From Terriglobia bacterium (GTDB lineage: Bacteria > Acidobacteriota > Terriglobia > Terriglobales > Acidobacteriaceae): a DNA stretch of 64,000 bases. The stretch is from contig JAIQGL010000001.1 of the NCBI GenBank assembly GCA_020072585.1, positions 310,001-374,000 of the forward strand, written 5' to 3'. The translations under genes were made by a program, and so were the position numbers. This document shows, in pieces, positions 18,201 through 26,701 of this stretch (position 1 is its first letter; each line of letters opens with the position of its first letter). Below the pieces are notes generated by a model. That model saw only the letters and a list, made by a program, of their open reading frames with translations. It was not told the origin of the DNA and did not search any database.

Positions 18201-20162
18201 TTAACTGCGGGATTTGGCCAGGCTGTCCATCTCAGCCTTATTGATCTTTACCTTGCCTTCTTTTTCAAGTCGCGCACCCAGATCATTCAGGAACAGGGTG
18301 ATGACTTCCTGGCGCTTCTCTGAGGCCAGCCGCTCCCTGAGTTGATCGCGTTGCTGGGCAAACCCGGGCTCAGCGGTGGAAGGCTCTTGCCGTTCCACAA
18401 TCTGCAGGACCGCCGCGCTTCCCCCGACATTCAAAGGACCGCTGATTTCCCCTGCCTTCATCGTAAAAGCAACGCTCGCGGGACCACCCATGTTCCCGAT
18501 GTCCGGCACCTGCTGCGTCCGGGAGACAACGTCACTGGTTTTCACAGTGGCGCCGGCCTCTTTCGCGGCCTTGCTCAGATCATGCTCAGCGTGGGCGCGG
18601 TCGGCCATCTCCTGCGCCTTGCGCCGAAGGATGTCATTGGCGCGCTGGGATTTGAATTCATTCGCTACACGGTCTTTGATTTCTTCAAATGCAGGTGTGC
18701 GCGCCGGTTCAACTTTGGTGACTTCAAAAACCACGGTGCTCTGCTGCGTCCGGGCGGCCTGTGGGCCGGCCTTATCCGCAGTGGTAAATACAGCGTCCAT
18801 CAATGGAGGTTGGGGGCCGATTCCCGGCAACGCATCATTCCGGCCAACCATGTTGCTCTGCACAACCTGTGCGCCATATTGGCTTGCGGCCTTTTCCAGC
18901 CCTTGTTTCTGGGCCATTGTCTCGGCATCAGTAGCAGTCTTGTTTATCTGGGCTTTGATCTTGTCCTGTTTAATGCCATCTTCGATCTGAGACTTTACTT
19001 CCGCCATTGGTTTCAGGTGGGCGTCTTCTTTCTCTTCAGTCTGGATGATATGGAAACCGGATGGCGTCTGCACCAGATCGCTGATCTGGCCTTTGCTCTG
19101 GGAAAACGCAACATTTTCAAATGCCTGTGGCGTCTGGCCTTTCACTATCCAGCCCCCGGCTATTTCTCCGCCCGTGTCCTTGCTTCCGGGGTCCTGAGAG
19201 TATTTCTTTGCCAGTGCGGCAAAATCTCCACCGGCTTTTACCTGTTTCAGCACGTCCTGCGCTTTAGCGCGCGCGTCATCCACGCCTTTCTGGTCCACCT
19301 TGCCATCAGTCCCCGTAATGGGAGTATTTATCTGTATGTGACGGACCTTGACCCGTTCCGGAACACGAAAGGCGTTTTGGTTCGCGCTGTACGCGCGCTG
19401 GATCTCAACCGGGTCCACGGTCACCTTGTCGGCAATATTTTTGTCAGTCACGACAAAATATTTGATCTGCCGTTTTTCCGGGACAGAGTTGGTATAACGC
19501 GCCAGGTTGACATCAAAGAACGCCTTCAACTCCGTGTCGGTTGGGTTGACGCTTTTCTTCACGTCATCGAGTTTAAGTACCGCGTATTGAAACTTTACTT
19601 TGGTGTTCTGGTCTTTGTAGGCTTTCTCCACGTCGGAGTCCGCTACTTCAGCGTTGGCACCAATCACAACAAAGAGCTTCCGCTGTAGCAGATCGAGCCT
19701 CATATCGCGCTCAAAGTTCTCCACTGTGGTGCCGCCCTGAATCAACATCTGCTTGTATTTGTCCGCTCCAATCCACTTTCCGCCGGGAAAGAACGCCTGC
19801 TTATAGGCGCCGTACTGCAATTCGTCGCGGAACTCCTGGTCAGAAACCTTCAGGCCCATGCGCTCGCTCTCATAGAAGACCTCAGCCTGCTGGATCAGCT
19901 GCTTGACCGCCTGTTGCCGCAGCATAGGCATATAGAAATCAGGGATCTGGTTCCCTCGTGCCTGCGCCTGTACCATCCGGTTGACATCGTCGCGGTGAAT
20001 CTCCCGGCCCGCGACCGTGGCCACCACGCCGGTTTCACTGGCAGCGGTATCACCCATGAACCCGGGTATGAGATAGAGCACCATACTGGCGGCAAGAATC
20101 AAAAGGAACCCGGCGAGGATGTATTTTGCGGCTCGATTGCCGCTCTGCAAGAACTTAATCAT
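18201..20162 (-). CDS. ppiD: PpiD-type membrane-anchored peptidyl-prolyl isomerase
   Basis: A 653-residue periplasmic folding factor. It has a short cytosolic N-terminus and one transmembrane helix (about residues 13-34, YILAGFLLILAASMVLYLIPG). A SurA_N-like chaperone region follows (TVAGREIHRDDVNRMVQAQ onward). A parvulin rotamase domain starts near VKVRHIQINTP and includes FAALAKKYSQDPGSKDTGGE and PSGFHIIQTEEK. A second, degenerate parvulin-like domain lies in the C-terminal third. This is the architecture of PpiD, which sits near the Sec translocon and helps newly exported proteins fold. ATG at 20162; 17 bp upstream of malQ on the same strand. Confidence 0.88.
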   Translation of the reverse strand: MIKFLQSGNRAAKYILAGFLLILAASMVLYLIPGFMGDTAASETGVVATVAGREIHRDDVNRMVQAQARGNQIPDFYMPMLRQQAVKQLIQQAEVFYESERMGLKVSDQEFRDELQYGAYKQAFFPGGKWIGADKYKQMLIQGGTTVENFERDMRLDLLQRKLFVVIGANAEVADSDVEKAYKDQNTKVKFQYAVLKLDDVKKSVNPTDTELKAFFDVNLARYTNSVPEKRQIKYFVVTDKNIADKVTVDPVEIQRAYSANQNAFRVPERVKVRHIQINTPITGTDGKVDQKGVDDARAKAQDVLKQVKAGGDFAALAKKYSQDPGSKDTGGEIAGGWIVKGQTPQAFENVAFSQSKGQISDLVQTPSGFHIIQTEEKEDAHLKPMAEVKSQIEDGIKQDKIKAQINKTATDAETMAQKQGLEKAASQYGAQVVQSNMVGRNDALPGIGPQPPLMDAVFTTADKAGPQAARTQQSTVVFEVTKVEPARTPAFEEIKDRVANEFKSQRANDILRRKAQEMADRAHAEHDLSKAAKEAGATVKTSDVVSRTQQVPDIGNMGGPASVAFTMKAGEISGPLNVGGSAAVLQIVERQEPSTAEPGFAQQRDQLRERLASEKRQEVITLFLNDLGARLEKEGKVKINKAEMDSLAKSRS

Positions 20163-20499
20163 GGATGGAGAGCTCCAGGGAAATGATGGATTGCGATTTT
20201 CTATTATAAATGCCGCAGCCGTTTAACAAAACTTTACCCTGCAAACGATGGCCCGGCGTGCCAACTGGAGCATCACACATTCGGCACCCCAAAAACAGGC
20301 TTAGAACGGGCTGATACCAAGGTAAGTAGCGCTTCCCAGTTCATTACGCAACAAGTTGGCTATTTTGGTGTTACACCTTGTTTGTACGGCCATTTTTCTG
20401 GTTGAAGTCGCCAGACGCTATAGCGGCTGCTCTGGCCGGTTATTTTTTCGGTTTGTCATGATCCGGTTTGTCATAATCAGATAAGCGCGAGGTAGAAGC
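20163..20499. other. Divergent intergenic region with an orphan terminator-like hairpin and a direct repeat
   Basis: 337 bp between divergent ppiD and the repeat lipoprotein. GCCAGA (20410-20415) can pair with TCTGGC (20431-20436), followed by a T-run at 20443-20448, resembling a weak intrinsic terminator or attenuator on the + strand. Just after it, CGGTTTGTCATRAT occurs twice with 15-bp spacing (20449-20462, 20464-20477). No gene is supported in this stretch. Confidence 0.5.
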
Positions 20500-21954
20500 A
20501 TGCCGGCAAACAAGCGTTTTCTTCTTTTTATTGCCACTACAATCACCCTTGTTGCAGTAGCAGGTTGCGGGGGCGGCAATCATCTCAGCTTCCCGCCGCC
20601 ACAAGGGGGATTCACCAACGCAAATCTCAGCGGACCATTTGCGTTCTCATACATTGGTTCTGACGCAGGCGGCTTCCTGGCCGTGGCCGGCAGCTTTCAA
20701 GCCGATGGCAATGGCCATATCACTTCAGGCACCCAGGACATCAACAGCGGATCAGGCATCTTCACCAATGTGGCCATCAGCGGTACGTATACTGTGCGCG
20801 CTGATGGCCGGGGTTCCGCTACACTCAACTCAACCGCGGGAAACACCACGATTGATTTTGTCCTTGTGGCCAGCGGGCATGCTCTGGTTACCCGATTTGA
20901 CAGCAAAGCTGCCGGCAGCGGCACCATTGACCAGCAGACAGCCTCCGCTTTTTCTAATGCGGCCCTGGCCGGATCTTTTGCTTTTAGCTTGGCGGGAATT
21001 GACGCAATCGGGAATCCATTGGGTGTAGCAGGGAATTTCACTTCCGACGCCACGGGAAATATCACCAGCGGCGTGGACGACTCCAACGACAACGGCGGAA
21101 TTATCTTGAATGATCCCTTGACCGGATCGATTCCCGTAGCTGCATCCGGCCGGGGTACAGCCACGCTCAACACCATCCGCGGTACTCTTAGCTTTGCCTA
21201 TTACGTAGTGGATGCCACTCATCTGAAGATTGTTGAAACTGACACATCTCTGGCGCTGGGTGGCGAAGCGTTCCGCCAAACCGGACCATTCTCCAATGCC
21301 TCAGTCTCCGGACCATTCGCCTTCACCATCGCCGGGGCGGACTTGCTCTCCGGCGGCCCGTTTGCCGCAGGCGGCGTATTGACCTCCAACGGCGCCGGCA
21401 TCGTTACCAGCGGGACTGAAGATTTCAACGACGCAGGCCTTATCACCACCAACGTTGGATTTACGGGCAGCTACACCATGGCCGCCAACGGACGTGGGAC
21501 ATTGACCCTCACCACCACTGCGGGAACTTTTACCTTCGTGATTTATCCTTCCGCGGGTGGCGTGCTGGCGCTTGAAACTGATATTGGTTTCCTGACGACG
21601 GGCACCGCTTTGCAGCAGACCGGCACTTTTTCCAACGCAACTCTCACGGGAATTTACGGTATGAACTTCACCGGCGCTACTACCAGCGGAGAATTGGATT
21701 CCATTGCGCAATTCACAGCCGATGGGGCGAGCAAGGTAACCGGAATTATTGACCTCAACAATACCGGCGGCATCACCTTTGGCCAGCCACTCTCCGGGAC
21801 ATTTAATGTTGCCGCCAGCGGCCGCGCGACCCTGGTCTTGCAGACCCCGCTGGGAACACAAAACCTTGTTGTCTATCTGGCGAACGGCAACCGCGCACTT
21901 TTTATTGAGCTGGACGCGGGTCTGGTTGCAGCTGGAGACATCCGGCACCAATAG
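20500..21954 (+). CDS. Lipoprotein of four tandem beta-rich repeats
   Basis: A 484-residue protein with a lipoprotein signal (lipobox VAVAGC, Cys at about residue 23). The mature part consists of four repeats of about 110-115 residues. Each begins FSNAxLxGxFAF and contains an ADGxGxITSGxxDxN motif, then ADGRGTxTL and a V-rich strand, ending near ETDxxxxxxGxxxxQ. Repeats of this kind are frequent in acidobacterial genomes, with no known activity; a surface-exposed beta structure is likely. The ATG at 20500 follows GAGGTAGAAGC. Two terminators separate it from the next, convergent gene. The repeats are more diverged at DNA than at protein level, so they look old. Confidence 0.8.
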   Translation: MPANKRFLLFIATTITLVAVAGCGGGNHLSFPPPQGGFTNANLSGPFAFSYIGSDAGGFLAVAGSFQADGNGHITSGTQDINSGSGIFTNVAISGTYTVRADGRGSATLNSTAGNTTIDFVLVASGHALVTRFDSKAAGSGTIDQQTASAFSNAALAGSFAFSLAGIDAIGNPLGVAGNFTSDATGNITSGVDDSNDNGGIILNDPLTGSIPVAASGRGTATLNTIRGTLSFAYYVVDATHLKIVETDTSLALGGEAFRQTGPFSNASVSGPFAFTIAGADLLSGGPFAAGGVLTSNGAGIVTSGTEDFNDAGLITTNVGFTGSYTMAANGRGTLTLTTTAGTFTFVIYPSAGGVLALETDIGFLTTGTALQQTGTFSNATLTGIYGMNFTGATTSGELDSIAQFTADGASKVTGIIDLNNTGGITFGQPLSGTFNVAASGRATLVLQTPLGTQNLVVYLANGNRALFIELDAGLVAAGDIRHQ

Positions 21955-21974
21955 GTTTCCAGTACACTCAGCAT

Positions 21975-22004
21975 AAGGGCGGCAGAAATGCCGCTCTTAT
22001 TTTA
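21975..22004 (+). terminator. Intrinsic terminator after the repeat lipoprotein
   Basis: A 10-bp stem, AAGGGCGGCA (21975-21984) with TGCCGCTCTT (21989-21998, one G-T pair), closed by a GAAA tetraloop and followed by ATTTTATC. It is 21 bp after the stop codon. Confidence 0.88.
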
Positions 22005-22040
22005 TCTCTTTACTGTAGAGACCATCTCCACAGCAAACAA

Positions 22041-22073
22041 AAAGGCGGAACGCCTGCCGCACGTTCCGCCTTT
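22041..22073 (-). terminator. Intrinsic terminator for the Arg-Asp repeat gene
   Basis: A perfect 12-bp inverted repeat, AAAGGCGGAACG (22041-22052) and CGTTCCGCCTTT (22062-22073). On the minus strand it is followed by a T-rich tract (TTTGTTTG), placing it correctly for the gene ending at 22105. Confidence 0.85.
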
Positions 22074-22104
22074 GGACTCTCCAAGAGAGAGCTAACGCCA
22101 ATTC

Positions 22105-22434
22105 TTAGTAGACCCAGCCGCGTCCATTCCAACGGAGCCACCGATGTCCGTCCCAACGGCGGTTGTCGCGATCATAGCGGCCGTCATGATCGAATCTGCG
22201 GTCATGGTCGCGATCGTAGTATCTGCGGTCATCGCGGTCGTGATCGCGATAGGATCCGCGGCCTCTGTCCCGATCTCGGTCTCGATCGCGATTCCGGTCA
22301 TGGTTCCTGTCTCGATCTCGATCGCGGTCACGCTCCCGGTAGGCCACATCCTGTTGCACAACCTGTGCTGAAGCCAAAGCCGAACCACCGGTAATAAGCG
22401 CCGCGCCAACCAACAAAATTCGTAAACGATTCAT
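22105..22434 (-). CDS. Secreted Arg-Asp-repeat low-complexity protein
   Basis: A 109-residue protein with a signal peptide (MNRLRILLVGAALITGG, cleavage after ALASA). A long low-complexity tract built of Arg-Asp dipeptides with His, Tyr and Asn insertions follows, and the protein ends in an aromatic tail, RWLRWNGRGWVY. The Arg/Asp alternation gives a zwitterionic, probably disordered chain. No enzymatic motif is present. The ATG at 22434 has GGAGG 5 nt upstream; the ATG one codon earlier is too close to it. At the DNA level the tract is rich in GATCGC-type repeats. The gene has its own terminator. The function is unknown; related short secreted RD-rich proteins are, from memory, seen in Acidobacteria and Proteobacteria. 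Confidence 0.7.
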   Translation of the reverse strand: MNRLRILLVGAALITGGSALASAQVVQQDVAYRERDRDRDRDRNHDRNRDRDRDRDRGRGSYRDHDRDDRRYYDRDHDRRFDHDGRYDRDNRRWDGHRWLRWNGRGWVY

Positions 22435-22670
22435 CATTTCCTCCCTTTTAGCCAGGCCCACTTTGTCCCACGTCGATTCAGGTCTTAGCTTTTTCTTCTA
22501 AGAGTTAGAACCCTGAAGCAAGGGCATGGTTCTCAAATCCCTGTAACGAAACAATTGGTTTTGTAAAGGAGAGACACTGGTTAGAGACAGATAAAATTCT
22601 TTGAATTTTGTTGTTCCGCGCCGTGCGGCGAAGGTGTCTCAACACTCAAGTTCAAGAAAAGAGGCGCCCT

Positions 22671-22961
22671 TTGCCGCAAATTCCTCCAGTAATCCCCTCT
22701 GAACGTCTTCTCCAAGCGCTCAGCCAATGTGGCAACCAGTTGGATGCGTGGCTTGCCCAGTCGCAGGCAAACGCACGCCTGTTTATTGAAGACCCTGATG
22801 CGGCCATGCAGGCCGCCAATCCTCTTCTGGATCTGGATTTGGACGACATGCTTGAACTGGAAGCGGTTTTGAGCGGGCTCGCGCGCAAGCTTGATCTGCC
22901 TCTGCAATCCAGGAAACGTATCAATGACCGGCGCAGCCCGTTGCATTTGCATACTTTTTGA
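22671..22961 (+). CDS. Hypothetical protein, 96 residues
   Basis: A plausible soluble protein with two amphipathic helices, SERLLQALSQCGNQLDAWLAQ and an acidic LLDLDLDDMLELEAVLSGLARKLDLP. I recognise no family. The TTG at 22671 has GAGGCG 5 nt upstream; an in-frame start at 22608 would add an unlikely basic leader. The opposite strand is also open here, but its translation is Cys/Arg-rich and less protein-like. It is convergent with the exporter operon ending at 23047. Confidence 0.45.
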   Translation: MPQIPPVIPSERLLQALSQCGNQLDAWLAQSQANARLFIEDPDAAMQAANPLLDLDLDDMLELEAVLSGLARKLDLPLQSRKRINDRRSPLHLHTF

Positions 22962-22990
22962 AACTCGCGGCGACTAAGCAGGCAAACAAA

Positions 22991-23021
22991 ATGGCCCGGC
23001 TTTGTTGAAAGACCGGGCCAT
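22991..23021 (-). terminator. Intrinsic terminator of the MacAB-like operon
   Basis: A perfect 9-bp stem, ATGGCCCGG (22991-22999) and CCGGGCCAT (23013-23021). On the minus strand it is followed by TTTTGTTTG. It lies 26 bp after the permease stop. Confidence 0.85.
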
Positions 23022-23046
23022 CCGTTATTGAGTAAGGGGGGTCGTC

Positions 23047-24261
23047 CTACTCAAACCGTAAAGCTTCTATAGGATCCAGCATGGCTGCTTTCCGCGCCGG
23101 ATAGAACCCAAAGAAGATTCCTACCGCCATGGAGAACACCACCGCCGCTCCCACCGCGATGGGCGCAATGAGGATGCTCCAGCCCAGCACTTTGGTGATG
23201 GTGATGGAAGCCGCGATTCCAAACAGAATTCCCATCACGCCTCCGGTCAGGCTCAGCACCACTGACTCGCTGAGGAACTGCCGCAACACATCAGACTCGG
23301 TTGCGCCGATGGCGATGCGGATTCCGATTTCCCGCGTCCGCTCCGTGACGGAGACCAGCATGATGTTCATGATTCCAATTCCTCCGACGATCAGCGACAC
23401 GCCGGCAATCGAGGCGAGCAGCAGAGTCATTACCTTGGAAGACTCGTCTGCCAGTTGGGCCACGTCGGCCAGATTGCGCACGCTGAAGTCATCATCCTGC
23501 CCTGGGCGGATGCGATGCCGGTCACGCAGCAGTGAAGTGATCTGCGCCTGCGCCGCATAGCTGGCCTCTTGTGACGTGGCAGAGACCATGATGTTTTGCA
23601 GCCAGTCCTGACCGGTGATTTTTTTCTGGAGCGTAGTAATGGGAACAAAGACGCCGTCATCCTGGTCCTGGCCCATGCCGGACTGTCCCTTGGCCTGTAG
23701 CACGCCTACCACCAGAAATGGAAGGTTGCCGATGCGAACCGTTTTTCCCGTGGAATCCGCGCGTCCAAACAGATTTTGCTGTACGGTTGCGCCCAGCACC
23801 ACCACATTGGCCGCGCGCGTCACATCGTCCTGCGTGAAGTTGACGCCGCGGTCAAAGCTCCAGTTTCTGATGTCAAAGTACTGCGGCTCGGTGCCGGTAA
23901 TGCGGGTGCTCCAGTTCTGATTGTCGGCGACGATCAGCCCACTTGCGCCTGAACTGGGAGCGGCCAGAGCCGCGGTGGGCACCTGCTGCACGATTGCCTT
24001 CATATCGTCATATATCAGCGTTTTCGTGGCGCCTCCGCCAAGCCGTACGCCGCCCTTGTTCACGCTGCCTGAGCTGATGAACAGAAGATCGGTGCCCATG
24101 GATGCAATCTGGCGCTGCACCTGCTCCTGCGCTCCCTGGCCCAGTCCAACCGTCGCGATCACCGCTCCCACGCCAATCACAATGCCCAGCATGGTCAGCA
24201 GGGAACGCATCTTGTTCCGCGTTAGTGCTCGAATCGCTATTCGTAAAATCGCTATGAAATC
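23047..24261 (-). CDS. MacB-type ABC transporter permease
   Basis: A 404-residue integral membrane protein. It has an N-terminal transmembrane helix (MLGIVIGVGAVIATVGLG), a large periplasmic MacB_PCD domain (about residues 45-280) and a C-terminal FtsX domain with three helices (SLIVGGIGIMNIMLVSVTERTREIGIR is the FtsX signature, followed by two more helices). It ends with the typical RKAAMLDPIEALRFE. MacB-type permeases work as mechanotransmission devices with a periplasmic adaptor and outer-membrane channel. Here the ATPase is encoded separately upstream. I start at the ATG at 24261 (MDFIAILRIAIRAL, with GGGGG 4 nt upstream); a longer frame to 24333 looks non-coding. Last gene of a three-gene operon. 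Confidence 0.9.
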   Translation of the reverse strand, partial: DFIAILRIAIRALTRNKMRSLLTMLGIVIGVGAVIATVGLGQGAQEQVQRQIASMGTDLLFISSGSVNKGGVRLGGGATKTLIYDDMKAIVQQVPTAALAAPSSGASGLIVADNQNWSTRITGTEPQYFDIRNWSFDRGVNFTQDDVTRAANVVVLGATVQQNLFGRADSTGKTVRIGNLPFLVVGVLQAKGQSGMGQDQDDGVFVPITTLQKKITGQDWLQNIMVSATSQEASYAAQAQITSLLRDRHRIRPGQDDDFSVRNLADVAQLADESSKVMTLLLASIAGVSLIVGGIGIMNIMLVSVTERTREIGIRIAIGATESDVLRQFLSESVVLSLTGGVMGILFGIAASITITKVLGWSILIAPIAVGAAVVFSMAVGIFFGFYPARKAAMLDPIEALRFE

Positions 24262-24446
24262 CATAAAACCCCCGGTAAAACAATTGCCAAAATTGCCATG
24301 ACTGCCAAAAATCTCCGGAATTGAGAAACCCAAAAGCTTGAAACCAAAATCTTTGAAACACAGAGGAACGGAGGAAGCGGAGGAGAAATAGAACGCCCGG
24401 CTTTTCCGATCACCAGATCACCCGATCACGTGCGATTACCCGATCT

Positions 24447-25253
24447 CTAATCCTCATCCACCGTGGGCATGCTCTTCAGCACTTCAGCCGCCCGCGGATG
24501 ATTGCTCACCGGATCATCGTGCCGGATCTTGCCGTCGCGGAACACAACGGTCCGTTTCGCAAATTGCGCGATGTCCGGCTCGTGCGTGACCAGCACAATC
24601 GTGAGCCCGCTGTCATTCAGGTCCTGGAAGATCTGCATGATCTCAACCGAGGTCCTGCTGTCCAGGTTGCCTGTTGGTTCGTCCGCCAGCAGAATCGCCG
24701 GCTTGTTTACCAGGGCGCGCGCAATCGCCACGCGCTGCTGCTGCCCGCCGGAAAGCTGTGACGGAAAATGGCCCATCCGGTCCCCCAGCCCTACCAGTTC
24801 CAGCACTTCCTTTGACCGCGCCTGGCGCATGGATTTTTCTGTTTGCGCGTACAGCGTGGGCAGCTCCACATTTTCCAGCGCCGTGGTGCGCGAGAGCAGA
24901 TTGAATCCCTGGAACACAAATCCCAATTTGCGGTTGCGGATCGCCGCCAGTTGCTTTTTGTCCAGGCTGGAAACGTCCGTGCCTTCCAGGATGTATTTGC
25001 CGCTGGTGGGCTTATCCAGGCAGCCCAGTATATTCATGAAGGTCGATTTACCGCTGCCGCTGGAGCCCATGATCGCTACAAACTCGCCCGGCTCGATCTT
25101 CATGTCCACGCCGCGCAGCGCGTGTACCTTGGTTTCACCCAGATCGTAGGACTTGTGCACGTCCTGCACCTGGATTACCGCACTGCCATTCGCCGGGCGT
25201 TCCGGTTTCATCATCACATCTGCATTCAGTTCGTTTTGTACCAGCGTTGCCAT
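24447..25253 (-). CDS. ABC transporter ATPase, MacB/LolD-type
   Basis: A 268-residue ATPase. Walker A is GSSGSGKST, the Q-loop is in VFQGFNLL, the signature is LSGGQQQRVAIARAL, and Walker B with the D-loop is ILLADEPTGNLDS; the switch His is in LVTHEPD. The N-terminal 25 residues precede the domain and the C-terminal 20 are an extra tail. It forms the motor of the exporter with the MacB-type permease 185 bp downstream and the adaptor upstream. The intervening DNA contains a degenerate dispersed-repeat phrase near 24354. Confidence 0.92.
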   Translation of the reverse strand: MATLVQNELNADVMMKPERPANGSAVIQVQDVHKSYDLGETKVHALRGVDMKIEPGEFVAIMGSSGSGKSTFMNILGCLDKPTSGKYILEGTDVSSLDKKQLAAIRNRKLGFVFQGFNLLSRTTALENVELPTLYAQTEKSMRQARSKEVLELVGLGDRMGHFPSQLSGGQQQRVAIARALVNKPAILLADEPTGNLDSRTSVEIMQIFQDLNDSGLTIVLVTHEPDIAQFAKRTVVFRDGKIRHDDPVSNHPRAAEVLKSMPTVDED

Positions 25254-25299
25254 AAATGCCTCATTAACTTTCTGTCCGGCCGATAAGCCATTCCACTTT

Positions 25300-25329
25300 G
25301 GAGAACAGCTTTTTGATGTGCTGTTCTCC
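25300..25329. repeat. Perfect 10-bp inverted repeat between adaptor and ATPase genes
   Basis: GGAGAACAGC (25300-25309) and GCTGTTCTCC (25320-25329) with a 10-nt T-rich spacer. It is followed on the + strand by GTGTCTCTGTGTCTCCGTGG, part of a dispersed intergenic phrase. In the operon mRNA it lies between the adaptor stop and the ATPase start, so it could stabilise or partly terminate the message. Confidence 0.7.
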
Positions 25330-25354
25330 GTGTCTCTGTGTCTCCGTGGTGGAT

Positions 25355-26695
25355 TTACCGTCCGCCTCTGCCGCCACCCGCACCGCGAGGCGCGCCCATT
25401 CCCGGAGCCGCCATGGTTGCGCCGGCGCTCTTGTTTGCGCTCGCCGAGCCGGTAATCAGCTGGTCCTGTGGATTCAGTGAGCCTTTCATCACCTGCGCGA
25501 CCTCGGTCGTGGTGTGGTCAGTGATGCCCAGCTTGACTTGTACTGGCTCCACCGACTTGTCCGCGTTCAGCTTCCAGACGACTGCAATAGTGGCCTGCTG
25601 TCCATAAGCTTGTTGCGTCCCCTTTCCGCCTTTGCGTCCCGCGCCGGCCGTCCCGATGCCGGCTTTCTGATACAGAGCAGTGATCTGGTCAGCCGTCAGG
25701 TCTGGAGTAAAGCGCAACGCTCCGTTCGGGACCTTGACCACATCATTGGCCTCGGCCACAGGCACGGTCACGTAAGCGGTCATGCCGGGAAACAACTTCA
25801 TCTCCGGATTATCAAAGTCGACGATGGTCGTGTATGTCACCACGTTCTGCACGGTGGTGGCGTTCAACCGCACCGCGGAAACCTTCCCTTTGAATGAATC
25901 CTTGGGGAACGCATCCACCTTGAACGTTACATCCTGTCCCGGATGAATCGTGCCCACGTCACTTTCATCGGTGCTCACGTAGACCTGCATCTTGGTCAGG
26001 TCTTGCGCGATGGTGAAGAGCGTAGGCGCCTGGAGTGACGCAGCCACGGTCTGGCCAACGTCAACGCTGCGGGCAATCACCGTGCCGTCAATGGGAGAGC
26101 GGATGGTGGAGTGATCGAGATTCGTTTGCGCCACCGTCACCGCGGCTGCTTTCTGCTGGGCCTGTGCGCTGGCCTGCGTGACCTGCGCTTTGGCTGCTCC
26201 CACGGCGGCGTCCGCGCTCTGCGAGGTTGCGCGCGCGGTATCCAGTTGCTGCGTTGGGACTATGCCTTCCTGCGCCAGCGTGGTGTAACGGGTGAGATCG
26301 AGCTTCGCCTGGGCCGCCGCCGCAACGGCTTTATCCAGATTGGCTTTTGACGCGACGAGGTTTGCCTGCGCGTCCGCCAGATCGGCCTTCGCCTGCAACA
26401 GCGCTCCCTGGAACAAGGAAGGATCAATCTGCGCGACCACCTGGTTCTTCTTCACGTGCGAGTTGAAGTCGGCAAACAGCGTCTGGATGGTCCCGGATAC
26501 CTGCGAGCCAACCTGCACGGTCGTGACCGCATTGATGGTCCCCGTGGCCTGCACCACGTTCTGTATGTCGCCCTTTTGCACCTTCTCAGTGAGATACTGC
26601 GGCGCTTTCTTGCTTTCAACGCTGAAAGCCGTAAGCAATCCAATGGCGGCCAGCAGTACGCCAATCATCGTCCATTTACTTTTCAAGAATTTCAT
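25355..26695 (-). CDS. MacA-like periplasmic adaptor (RND/HlyD family)
   Basis: A 446-residue membrane-fusion protein. An N-terminal anchor helix (MIGVLLAAIGLLTAFSV) is followed by a barrel-sandwich lipoyl-like half (GTINAVTTVQVGSQVSGTI), a long Ala/Gln-rich coiled-coil hairpin (about residues 95-200), the second lipoyl half (IDGTVIARSVDVGQTV), beta-barrel and membrane-proximal domains. A Gly/Arg-rich C-terminal tail (GRGGR end) is unusual. It links the MacB-type permease to an outer-membrane channel; no TolC homologue is in the window. The ATG at 26695 has GGGGG 6 nt upstream. First gene of the operon with the ATPase and permease; the cargo is unknown. Confidence 0.9.
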   Translation of the reverse strand: MKFLKSKWTMIGVLLAAIGLLTAFSVESKKAPQYLTEKVQKGDIQNVVQATGTINAVTTVQVGSQVSGTIQTLFADFNSHVKKNQVVAQIDPSLFQGALLQAKADLADAQANLVASKANLDKAVAAAAQAKLDLTRYTTLAQEGIVPTQQLDTARATSQSADAAVGAAKAQVTQASAQAQQKAAAVTVAQTNLDHSTIRSPIDGTVIARSVDVGQTVAASLQAPTLFTIAQDLTKMQVYVSTDESDVGTIHPGQDVTFKVDAFPKDSFKGKVSAVRLNATTVQNVVTYTTIVDFDNPEMKLFPGMTAYVTVPVAEANDVVKVPNGALRFTPDLTADQITALYQKAGIGTAGAGRKGGKGTQQAYGQQATIAVVWKLNADKSVEPVQVKLGITDHTTTEVAQVMKGSLNPQDQLITGSASANKSAGATMAAPGMGAPRGAGGGRGGR

Positions 26696-26701
26696 CGTCA
26701 A

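Noticed and set aside
22140-22345. Repetitive GATCGC-type DNA suggesting a CRISPR array or satellite
   Set aside because: The repetition follows from Arg-Asp codons in a signal-peptide-bearing gene; there are no regular spacers and no cas genes.
22581-22952. Minus-strand frame opposite the 96-residue hypothetical gene
   Set aside because: The translation is basic and Gln/Arg-rich without secondary-structure pattern; the + strand frame has a ribosome site and amphipathic helices.
24262-24333. 24-codon N-terminal extension of the MacB-type permease
   Set aside because: The ATG at 24261 has GGGGG upstream and gives the usual MacB N-terminus; the extension is a Phe/Gly-rich stretch not seen in the family.
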